A DNA stretch of 64,000 nucleotides from Ostreococcus lucimarinus CCE9901 (taxonomy: Eukaryota > Chlorophyta > Mamiellophyceae > Mamiellales > Bathycoccaceae), in NCBI RefSeq assembly GCF_000092065.1, contig NC_009359.1, positions 783,697 through 847,696 of the forward strand, in the 5' to 3' direction. This document shows positions 39,254 to 47,306 of this stretch, piece by piece (the stretch's first letter is position 1; each line of letters begins with the position of its first letter). The notes under the pieces are model-generated. The model did not search any database and had not been told where the DNA came from. It saw only the letters and a list, made by a program, of their open reading frames with translations. The translations under genes and the position numbers were made by a program.

Positions 39254-41578
39254 ATGTCCGCCCTGTTCGACCACGTCGAGCGCGCGTCGAAACCGACCGA
39301 TGTCGCGTCGAGCAGACCCGTGAACGCTCGCTTCGCGTGCGCGTGCGAGGACGAGCGCGGTTCGTTTTACGTTTTAAATCACCGAGGCGAAATTCGATCG
39401 ACGCTCAGTCGCGACGTCGTGCGCTACGCCGTCGATCTCGACGCGAACGACGGCGCGCGCGCGCGCGTGGTCAAGCACGTCCCCGCGTACGGTAAGCCGT
39501 TCGACGCCGAGCGCGTGAGCGTGAGTCCGAGCGGGAGACACGCGTGCGCGAGCGGGGAGCGAGACGAGGGTTCGGGAGCGCGCGTCGTCGCGGCGTGTTA
39601 CGTCGCCTGTCTCAGCGCTGGCGTCTCCACGGGGTTTACGGGTGATGACGACTCGATTCGTCAAGCGAAAGAGCTCGATGATGGCGTGGAGACGCGCGCG
39701 TGCGCGGCGATAGGGGTGTGCGAGGAGGAATTCGAGGCGGTACCAAACGTGCGCGTCGTGCGGTGCGCGTGGCACCCGAGCGCGGACGCCACGCTGGCTA
39801 TGTTGACCACGGATGGCGTCTTTCGCTTGATTAATTGCGATAACGTCGCCGCTGGGGGTAAACCCGTGGTGGAACGGTGCTGGAAGTTGGATTTGAACGG
39901 GTCGTTTCCCGAGGCTTCGCCGTTGCGGCCAGACGTCGTGGACTTCGCGTTCGCGCCTGCGAACGGTTGGGGAGCTTTCACGGTGTATTTTCTCGCCAAG
40001 ACCGGCGATTTGCACGCCATGTGCCCCGTGGTCCCGCGTGGCGCGAAGTATCCGCGAGTCACGCTCAAGCATTTGGCGGCGGAGAACGCCGCCGCCGCGG
40101 CGTGGCTCGATGAAACGTTTCCCGAACTCGACGACACGCGTGTGCCCATGCTCGCCGCGCACGTGAGCAAGGACGAGGGAAGACCTGTGGCTTTGCAAGG
40201 ACCGTTACCGAGATCTGTTTCTTCCACGCAAGGTGCGTCCGAGGGTGAGGATGCCCTCGCGCTCGCGGTGTCGCCTGCGTTTTTCGATCTCGGCGTCGGT
40301 GGCACGGTGGCGACGCTCCACGCAAACGCCGCGCACGTGCACATTCTACCGAGCGAGGTGAAGCCGTCCTGGTGTGATGGCCCACATAGAAACGTCCGCG
40401 GATATACCTTCGTGATGAGTGATGCGTCGCCGTCGGCTCCCGATCTCCCCAAACTACTCACGGTGGACACCGTTCGTCTGAGCGCAACGCCGGGCGAACA
40501 AAGTTTGGCAAAGGTAAAATTTGCCAGTGTCACGTGGGATCCGGCTTTGCGAGAAAGAGTCTTCGTGTGTGTCAACGGTATCGTGCACTCCATAGTTTTA
40601 ACATGGCTTCCCGTCCTCGAAACTGCGGCCGAGGACGCGGTGGATGAAAATCACGCCGACTATGGCGCGTTGCCGATGCCTCAAGTTGCGGCGTTGTGCG
40701 ACTTTGACGCCCCGCTCGTCGGTCTGCAACCGCTCGGTGATCCCCTGGCCGAGGGAGTCGTTGTGACTATTAGGAGCGATGGTACACACAGAATGCTCAT
40801 CCCGCCCCCAGCGAGCGCTATGGCGGAGTCCGGAGGCGATCTGGCAACGTCCGCCGTCGCCGTGCAGCCGCAAACGCTCGAGGCGGGCTCTAGGAGCGAG
40901 CTGCGGGCGCTGTCCGAAGGTATTCGTAAAGATAAGATGAAGGGGGTAGACGAAATCATGAAAGAGTGCGGCGTGACGCCCGAGATGAAAACTGGAGATC
41001 CCGGCTCGAATGAGGCGCTCGCAAAGTGCGCGAGAGCGTTGAAGGAAATTTACGTCGACTACGCGAGAGACGTGCACGACGAAGTTCGCACGACAGCGCT
41101 TAGATTGACGGCGGAGATCAAAAGGCAAAAAGAAGAGGTTACCTCTCTTTTGAAAAGCGCCAATGATGCCATCGAACGCCACAACGCGCTCGTCGAGCGC
41201 ATAGAAGACTCGGCTGCGACGCACGAAAGTATTCGAGAGCGCCTACGGGATTTAGCCGAGCAGGAAAAGACCATTCCTCATCCACTCTCCAAGGCGGAAA
41301 AGTTGCTCAGATCACAAATGGAAGCGTACGAAGCGGATCTGCCGCTCTTGAAACAGCGCATCGACGAACTAAACGAGCGAGCGTCGGTGGCGACGGAACG
41401 AGACGACGACGACATCGGATACGTCGGCTCGCGGCGCGTCGTCGGTCAGTCCACCCCCACCGACGAGTGCGGCGAAGACGAGCGCAAAGTTCGAAAGGCA
41501 CTCACAGCGCAGGGTGATTCGATCAAAGAAAACGTCGCGAAAGCCAAATTAATTCGCGAATTGTTGCTAGATGACTAG
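39254..41578 (+). CDS. NUP88: Nucleoporin NUP88 (MOS7-like)
   Basis: 774 residues. The first ~490 residues form a beta-propeller typical of NUP88, including VRVVRCAWHPSADATLAMLT and VYFLAKTGDLHAMCPV. A coiled-coil C-terminus (residues ~570-720, for example RLTAEIKRQKEEVTSLLKSA) is followed by a charged tail. NUP88 binds NUP214 and NUP62 on the cytoplasmic face of the nuclear pore and works in CRM1 export; the plant homolog is MOS7. A pyrimidine tract (TTCTC repeats, 39148-39168) lies in its 5' leader. Its stop overlaps the frame of the next small gene. Confidence 0.82.
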   Translation: MSALFDHVERASKPTDVASSRPVNARFACACEDERGSFYVLNHRGEIRSTLSRDVVRYAVDLDANDGARARVVKHVPAYGKPFDAERVSVSPSGRHACASGERDEGSGARVVAACYVACLSAGVSTGFTGDDDSIRQAKELDDGVETRACAAIGVCEEEFEAVPNVRVVRCAWHPSADATLAMLTTDGVFRLINCDNVAAGGKPVVERCWKLDLNGSFPEASPLRPDVVDFAFAPANGWGAFTVYFLAKTGDLHAMCPVVPRGAKYPRVTLKHLAAENAAAAAWLDETFPELDDTRVPMLAAHVSKDEGRPVALQGPLPRSVSSTQGASEGEDALALAVSPAFFDLGVGGTVATLHANAAHVHILPSEVKPSWCDGPHRNVRGYTFVMSDASPSAPDLPKLLTVDTVRLSATPGEQSLAKVKFASVTWDPALRERVFVCVNGIVHSIVLTWLPVLETAAEDAVDENHADYGALPMPQVAALCDFDAPLVGLQPLGDPLAEGVVVTIRSDGTHRMLIPPPASAMAESGGDLATSAVAVQPQTLEAGSRSELRALSEGIRKDKMKGVDEIMKECGVTPEMKTGDPGSNEALAKCARALKEIYVDYARDVHDEVRTTALRLTAEIKRQKEEVTSLLKSANDAIERHNALVERIEDSAATHESIRERLRDLAEQEKTIPHPLSKAEKLLRSQMEAYEADLPLLKQRIDELNERASVATERDDDDIGYVGSRRVVGQSTPTDECGEDERKVRKALTAQGDSIKENVAKAKLIRELLLDD

Positions 41579-41654
41579 GGCAAAAGACTGTAAGAAGAGA
41601 CTGCGAGCTCGACGATTCCTCACACCTCCCTCACTCGGACGCGCGCGCGCGGTG

Positions 41655-41855
41655 ATGCCACCGACGGGGCCCTCGACGTCTGGGAAACTCGTCGTAGGTG
41701 TTCTAGTGACGGTTGCGACGTGCGCGGCGCTTGCGTCGAGCATTTATCCAGTGCTCATCGCCCCAGAGAAGCAGAGTGACAAAGCGCGCGCGCAGACGAC
41801 TGGGCTCAAACGCGCCGGGATGTGGGACACCGTCGATCGCAAAGCCAAATCGTGA
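41655..41855 (+). CDS. SMIM20/MITRAC7-like small membrane protein
   Basis: 66 residues from Met at 41655 (a frame from 41571 overlaps the NUP88 stop). One membrane helix (LVVGVLVTVATCAALASSIY) leads into YPVLIAPEKQSDKARAQ and then LKRAGMW. The order helix, YP, P, charged segment and RAG matches SMIM20, a mitochondrial inner-membrane assembly factor for cytochrome oxidase subunit COX1. The length (66) is close to the family's ~67. The match is short, so the call is tentative. Confidence 0.55.
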   Translation: MPPTGPSTSGKLVVGVLVTVATCAALASSIYPVLIAPEKQSDKARAQTTGLKRAGMWDTVDRKAKS

Positions 41856-41933
41856 CGTGTCGTTTGCGTTCGATGCGAGCGATGCAGTGTAGATAATGTA
41901 GAATAACAACGCACGCGTAGCTCAACGCGTCAA

Positions 41934-42350
41934 TCAAATGCCCAAACGCTTACGCATCTCTAACATGCGCTTCTGGTTCGTGTCAAACTCTCCTTCGTAC
42001 GCGTCGAACGGCACCGATAAGTCCGAAATATCGATACCCTTTTCACTGCATCGCTTGGAGAGATCGTGCATCTTATTTCGCAACTGCACGTTCCCCAACA
42101 TTCGCGACGGCAAGAAACGAGCGTCGCCCTTCTTCGGCGGTTTCCAATCCTTCGGCACCCAATCCATCCCTTCGGCGTCTCCGAATGGGTACGCATCACC
42201 CGGGAGGTCGAAATCGTAATACAAATCGTCCAGTTCGATCCCATTCGCCTTGGCTAAGGCGATCTCTCGCTCCAAATTTTTCTCGATGGCTTTCTGGCTG
42301 AGCACCGTCGCCCCGACTGCGACGCCGGTGAGGGCGAAGAACGCCGTCAT
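41934..42350 (-). CDS. Unknown protein with N-terminal membrane helix, 138 aa
   Basis: Residues 3-19 are a hydrophobic helix (AFFALTGVAVGATVLSQ). The rest is soluble and acidic, with recognisable blocks: LDDLYYDFDLPGDAYPFGD, MDWVPKDWKPPKKGDARFLP and SVPFDAYEGEFDTNQKRMLEMRKRLG. The balanced composition and regular codon usage support a true gene. I do not recognise the family. It is convergent with the SMIM20-like gene. Confidence 0.72.
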   Translation of the reverse strand: MTAFFALTGVAVGATVLSQKAIEKNLEREIALAKANGIELDDLYYDFDLPGDAYPFGDAEGMDWVPKDWKPPKKGDARFLPSRMLGNVQLRNKMHDLSKRCSEKGIDISDLSVPFDAYEGEFDTNQKRMLEMRKRLGI

Positions 42351-42913
42351 TCCACCCGCACGCGTGGTGACCGTCGACGCTCTCCTTGCAGAGCTCGAAG
42401 TCGGCGCGACGTTCGGCGTCGTGCGCTACGTGAGCGTCAAGCCAAAATTTTCGTCGTCAGTCGGTGGTTGGATACGATCGTCGTCGTGCGCGCGTTCGGC
42501 GTGTATATCACGCCTGGGGGTCTCGAGAGCACCGCGCGCGCGAATACAATCGACTTTACGTACCTTGACCGCGAGGGCTCGAGGCGCGGCGGCGATGCGC
42601 GCGTTCGCGGTGACGGTGAAGGACATCGTACGCACGAGGCAAGATATGCGGCGCGCGCGCGGAGAACGCGCGTTCGAATCTTAGTTTCTTCCCGCCGGTG
42701 ACGAAGACGCAGACGTAGATACACGCGCACGTCACGTGCTCATGACACTGGTGACGGCGCAAAGTTCGCGCGCGTTTTGAAATGATGAACAGATCTCCTC
42801 CGTTACAAGTTACGACACAAACGCGGCTATGAACACGTTTGTCGCCTGACACAACCCCCGACCCTCTAAGAACTTTAATTCAAACTCGTACGCATCCTAA
42901 GCGTTCGAAATTT
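42351..42913. other. 563-bp spacer, no gene seen
   Basis: Lies between the start of the unknown 138-aa gene and the stop of eL13, both on the minus strand. Frames here are Arg-rich and show no family resemblance. Near 42496 a short stem GGCGTG-TATAT-CACGCC is visible. I found no tRNA or other RNA gene by eye. Confidence 0.5.
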
Positions 42914-44048
42914 TTACAATTTCGCAAGCTTGGCGGCTTCCTCCGCGTCCTTTTCGGCTTTGATAGCCTTGAGAATGCGCGGGCCGACTTGGCGCACGTT
43001 CATGCGCTCGACGCGAAGCTTTCTGTAAGCGCCGAAGTTCTTCATCTCATCGGTAACCGCGACCATCTCAACCGCCTTCTCAACCTTCTCAATCGGCATG
43101 ATGACAGAGCCCTTGTGTTGCGTCGCCGTGGCGAGGTCAGCCGCCGGGCTATCGCCGTGCTTCGGCTTGGAGTTCTTGCGCGGGAACAAGATCAACTTGG
43201 CCTTGTATTCCTCGAGGCGCTTCTTGTTGAGCTGCGTAATCGTAAAACGTAATATCATCAGTCTCGCGTTCGTCGTCGTTTCTCATCCCTCGCGCGTCGT
43301 CTCGCGCTCATCGCATCCTTCATCGGCGCTCAGTTAGGGTCTGCGCGCGCGGACCCTAACTGAGCGCCCCCGTCTCGCGTGAGCTCCCGCGCCGTCGCGC
43401 TCGAATGTACGCACCGCCAAAGACTCCTCACTGCGGTTACGACGACGGTGGTCGACGCAGATCCCGATCGTCGGGGCCATCTTCTTGGAGATACCAGCCG
43501 CCTGTCGCGCGTACACGATCGGTCCGTCAGTCTCGGTTCGCGATCGAGGGTCGCATCGCACGCGCGTTCGTGCGGCGCCTGTCGTCGTCCGTGACGCCCG
43601 TCGAGCATCGACGCGCGAAAGCTCAATACGTACCTTCAATTCCTCGAGCGTGAACCCACGACCGAGACGGGTCTTGAAGTTGTACCGCTGCGTCGGCGGG
43701 TGCACGAGCGGGCGGAGCGAGCCCGCGACGGGGCGCGGGAACGTCTTCTTCGCCTTCAACTCACGCGCGTTACGGCGAGACTTCTTGCGACCGGCTGCGT
43801 GCGAGGTAAAACGTAATTCGTTCGTCAGTGTGCGTTCGTCGAGATCGCGTCGTCGTCGCGCACGGCGTCGCATCGAGCGTCATGAGACGTCGTGACCGAT
43901 GAAAGACCTAATCACGCAGCCGCGTCTCGGATCGCGCGCGCGACGCACCTTGGTTGAGCCACGTGCGCACGCGGCATTGGCCGTTGATGGTGTTACCCTG
44001 CCAATCCTTCTTGAAGTGCGCGTTGGGTAATTGGTTGTTGCCCTTCAT
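42914..44048 (-). CDS. RPL13: 60S ribosomal protein eL13 (four exons)
   Basis: Exons 44048-43949, 43794-43634, 43501-43415 and 43231-42914 give 221 residues (human 211). Introns are 154, 132 and 183 nt, with donors GTGCGT, GTACGT and GTGCGT, ACTGAC or ACTGAT branch motifs about 30 nt before the acceptor, and ends CACGCAG, CGACAG and TACGCAG. Splicing joins [25 protein letters not shown] and [14 protein letters not shown], which align without gaps to other eL13 proteins; further marks are [11 protein letters not shown] and [16 protein letters not shown]. It is a structural part of the large ribosomal subunit. It has the most introns of any gene here. Introns 1 and 3 share the 12-mer ATTACGTTTTAC, and intron 3 holds a strong hairpin. 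Confidence 0.95.
43325..43368. repeat. Perfect 17-bp inverted repeat in eL13 intron 3
   Basis: GGCGCTCAGTTAGGGTC (43325-43341) and its exact reverse complement GACCCTAACTGAGCGCC (43352-43368) enclose a 10-nt CG-alternating loop. The arms carry TTAGGGT and ACCCTAA, which resemble the telomere heptamer. It lies wholly within the 183-nt third intron of eL13 (43414-43232). Confidence 0.9.
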
Positions 44049-44226
44049 CTTGACGCGTCGGTAAAAGGCGGAGGCTGCACGCGCTCGATCGGGCATGGGC
44101 GAAAATTCCCAAACCCTCGCGCGCGCGCTCGCGATCGAAGGCAAGGGCGAAGAGTGCGTTTCAAATCTATCATAACAACAACGCGTGCGTGCGAAATGCG
44201 AGCAAATAATGGTTTTGTGTGCGTGA

Positions 44227-46680
44227 CTACGCGGATGCACCGCCGAAAACGTCGCGAATGGCTCGAGCGGCGACGCGCGAACTGAGCCGGCGGGCGAGCT
44301 CGGGGACGATTTCGGTGGCCACGGCGGGCAAGAGTGGTGAGATTTCGTTGAATGCACGCGCGTTGACGCGGGAGGATGCATCGGCAAAGTTGAAATCTCG
44401 AACATCGAATTGGACTTCGTCACTTCGCTTGCCGCGAAGAAGGAAATTCAAGAGCTTGGTCGTGCTCGCGAGCGTCTCCTTGTCCGCGTTCGTCATCTTC
44501 GGTGACAGCGGCACGAAGCTCGGGAAACCAGGTAAGAACACGGGGATGCTGGTGTTTTGGAGCCCAAACGCGGTTAAGAGCCGGATGACGTTATCTCGAC
44601 TCAACGCATCGATCCCCTTGACGGCTTCATCGAGTAAGAACTCCCGGAAGAAGGAGCCGTCGGCGGAGAGGACGAATTGCAGCGCGTCGCGCGTCGCCTT
44701 TTCCTCAGCCGTCGCTGGCGCTGGAGCGTTCAGCGCCAAACGCGGGCTCGCCGCTTGTTTCGTCGGGTCACCTTGCGACATCACGCTCGCCGCGCGGAAC
44801 GTTTCCAACGCTTCGAGGAGATCAATCATTCTGTCGGCGTCGAAGACTTCTTTTTTGCCGTACACCATGTAACGAAGCGCCTCGCGAAGACGCGGAGAGT
44901 CGTCCGTTAACAATCGCTTAGCGATGTACGGATACGCTTCGTCGACGAGCGCAAACTCAGGGTTGCCCACGAGCGCGATACCCTCCAACACGCCGATGGC
45001 TCGAATGATGAGCGCAAAGTACGGCGGGATGCGGAACGGGTAATCGAACGTGATTTGCGCCAAGTCCGCCGCCAACTCTTGGAAGTTGATGTTTTTCGCC
45101 CCACCACCCTCGAGCGCTTGGTCGAACACGCGACCGAGGACGGGTAGGATCGGTCGTAAATCCGTGCCTTCGGGAATGAAATCGAGGGTGACGAAATCCT
45201 TCACAATGGCTTCGTAGTCACGATGGATGAGATGCGAAATCGCCTCAATCATCCCGTACTTGATGTTGTCGTCGATGTCCGTCATCAGACCAAAATCGAG
45301 AATCGCGAGTCGTCCATCGGGGGTGCGAATCAGGTTTCCAGGATGTGGATCTGCGTGGAAAAACCCGGTGTCTAGCAGTTGCTTCAAGTAGCAAATGACG
45401 CCGATGTTCACCAAGTCGCCCACGTCGTCCGCCGTGCTCTGCGAAAGTTTTTCACCCTCGAGCCATTCGGAGGTGATGACTTTACGGCGCGTATACTTGG
45501 CGAAAGTCTTAGGAACGACGACTTGCGGCAAATCCTTGGCGATGCTCGCCGCGAATTTGGTTTGATTTTCGCCTTCGAGGTTGTAATCGAGCTCTTCGAA
45601 GAAACGCGCAGCCCACTCGTCGAGCAAGCCGACGACATCCGTCGTGATGGCGGGAAACCGCTTCAGGAACATTCCAATTTTTCTCAAAACGTACAAATCA
45701 ACCGAGACCGTCTCCAACACTGCCGGTCGCTGCACCTTGACGGCGACGATGTCGCCAGTCTCCTTGAGCACGCCTTTGTACACTTGTCCGAGCGACGCCG
45801 CGGCGACGGGTTCGGGGCCGAGCTCGGTGTAGACGTCTTGCCACTTGCATCCGAGTTCATCCTCGAGCGTGGCGAACGCCAATCCGTTATCGAAACTCGG
45901 AACCTTATCGCAAAGCTTTTGCAACTCATTCATCGCCGCCGGGGTCAAAATGTCTGGACGAATGGACAACGCCTGACCCAACTTGATGTACGCCGGTCCG
46001 AGCGACGTGACGATTTCTCTCAACTGAATCGCCCGCTTCACCGCGTTCTCCTCCACGCTCTTCGTCACGAAATCACTGATGATGCCCGTGATGAAAGAGC
46101 CACCGATCGTGGATAACTGTGCCACGCGCTGCGCCACCGCCGCGGGACGTCTCGACCAATAATTCGCGATGAGCTCTGGGTCGTAATACAACGGCAGCTC
46201 GTCCCCGAGCTCGTCGTTCTTCAATTTGTCCACGTCCACCACCTTCATCCGCACCCCATCCGCGGCGAAATCGCTCGCATCGATGTTCGTTCCTCGCAAT
46301 CCAGCCATGAGCACGCTCAAATCCTCATCCTCTTCCATCTGTCTCCGCACGTCGCTCATCTGTTTCTTCATATCCGCCACGGACGACGACGACGACGACG
46401 ACGATTGCGTCGCCCCGCGTCGCCCGCCCTCCGCGCCTTCCCGCGCCGTCTCCACCTCCGGTTCCCGTATCGCTCGCGTTCGCGCGTCTCGCGTCGTCGT
46501 CCGTCTTCCTCGCGCGCCGTCCGCGCCGTCGCGCGTCGCCCCGTCGCCCCGTCCCGCGCGCGTCGACGTCGACGCGCGCGCGCGCGTCTCTCTCGCGCCC
46601 GCCGCGCGCGCGCGTCGCCCGATCGCGCGCGTCGTCGTCGGCGTCGTCGCCATCGTCGTCGACGTCGCCATCGTCGCCAT
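44227..46680 (-). CDS. ABC1-type atypical kinase (ABC1K), plastid
   Basis: 817 residues from Met at 46680 (MATMATSTTMATTPTT); the frame continues to 46935. The N-terminus is a Thr/Arg/Ala-rich transit region. The ABC1 kinase core spans residues ~210-520, with the KxGQ motif SLGPAYIKLGQALSIRPD, the Ala-rich nucleotide loop PVAAASLGQVYKG (replacing the Gly-rich loop), IVAVKVQRP, GFFHADPHPGNL and LAILDFGLM. The ~250-residue C-terminal extension resembles the plastoglobule ABC1K1/ABC1K3 group. Plant homologs regulate prenylquinone and tocopherol metabolism. Confidence 0.88.
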   Translation of the reverse strand: MATMATSTTMATTPTTTRAIGRRARAAGARETRARASTSTRAGRGDGATRDGADGARGRRTTTRDARTRAIREPEVETAREGAEGGRRGATQSSSSSSSSVADMKKQMSDVRRQMEEDEDLSVLMAGLRGTNIDASDFAADGVRMKVVDVDKLKNDELGDELPLYYDPELIANYWSRRPAAVAQRVAQLSTIGGSFITGIISDFVTKSVEENAVKRAIQLREIVTSLGPAYIKLGQALSIRPDILTPAAMNELQKLCDKVPSFDNGLAFATLEDELGCKWQDVYTELGPEPVAAASLGQVYKGVLKETGDIVAVKVQRPAVLETVSVDLYVLRKIGMFLKRFPAITTDVVGLLDEWAARFFEELDYNLEGENQTKFAASIAKDLPQVVVPKTFAKYTRRKVITSEWLEGEKLSQSTADDVGDLVNIGVICYLKQLLDTGFFHADPHPGNLIRTPDGRLAILDFGLMTDIDDNIKYGMIEAISHLIHRDYEAIVKDFVTLDFIPEGTDLRPILPVLGRVFDQALEGGGAKNINFQELAADLAQITFDYPFRIPPYFALIIRAIGVLEGIALVGNPEFALVDEAYPYIAKRLLTDDSPRLREALRYMVYGKKEVFDADRMIDLLEALETFRAASVMSQGDPTKQAASPRLALNAPAPATAEEKATRDALQFVLSADGSFFREFLLDEAVKGIDALSRDNVIRLLTAFGLQNTSIPVFLPGFPSFVPLSPKMTNADKETLASTTKLLNFLLRGKRSDEVQFDVRDFNFADASSRVNARAFNEISPLLPAVATEIVPELARRLSSRVAARAIRDVFGGASA

Positions 46681-47306
46681 CGTCGTCGTCACCGCGTCGT
46701 CGTCGCCCTCGTCGTCGTCGTCGTCGTCGCGCGGTGTGCCGTCGCCGCGGGACCGCGCGACCGCGCGACCGCGGGACCGACGGACGGCGAAGACGCGCGC
46801 GCGAGGCCGGCGCGATGCCGGCGCGGCCTGCGCGTTTACCGTCCGACTGTTTGCGCGTGCGATCGAACGTGGACGAAAATACCGTATTGAAGCGCCCAAA
46901 AGCGCGATGTCGCGCGTCGATCGGCGATCGCGCAATCGCGTCGGTCGACCGCGCGTCCGCCCGACGCGACGCCGGCCGCGTCGGGCGCGTCGGACGCGCG
47001 CGCGCGATTCGACGCGACCGCGACGCGCGCGATTCGACGCCGGGGGGGGGCGTCGAGGCGACGACGCGACCGCGACCGCGACCGCGACGACGACCGCGAC
47101 CGCGACCGCGACCGCGACGCGACGCGACGACGCGCGACCGACGCGCGCGCGATTCGCGTCGCGCGACGCGATTGCGCGAATCGCATCGACCGCTCGAGAC
47201 GAAACGAAACGAAACGACGACGACGCGGTCGCGCGGTCGAAGACGGACGACGGACGACGCCGAACGGTGCGACGAGATCGACGGTCGCGCGTGACGGGGG
47301 CTCGAG
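46681..47306. other. CpG-rich divergent promoter with simple repeats
   Basis: 626 bp between the ABC1K (46680) and RSH (47307) starts. It is extremely rich in CG dinucleotides and contains a (ACCGCG)n-type run at about 47069-47125 and short (TCG)n runs. Either gene may start further into it, since both frames stay open for part of it; otherwise no gene is seen. Confidence 0.55.

Noticed and set aside
43232-43414. C/D box snoRNA in eL13 intron 3
   Set aside because: GATGA and CTGA words are present, but no properly spaced C and D boxes with a terminal stem; the CTGA is better explained as the branch site.
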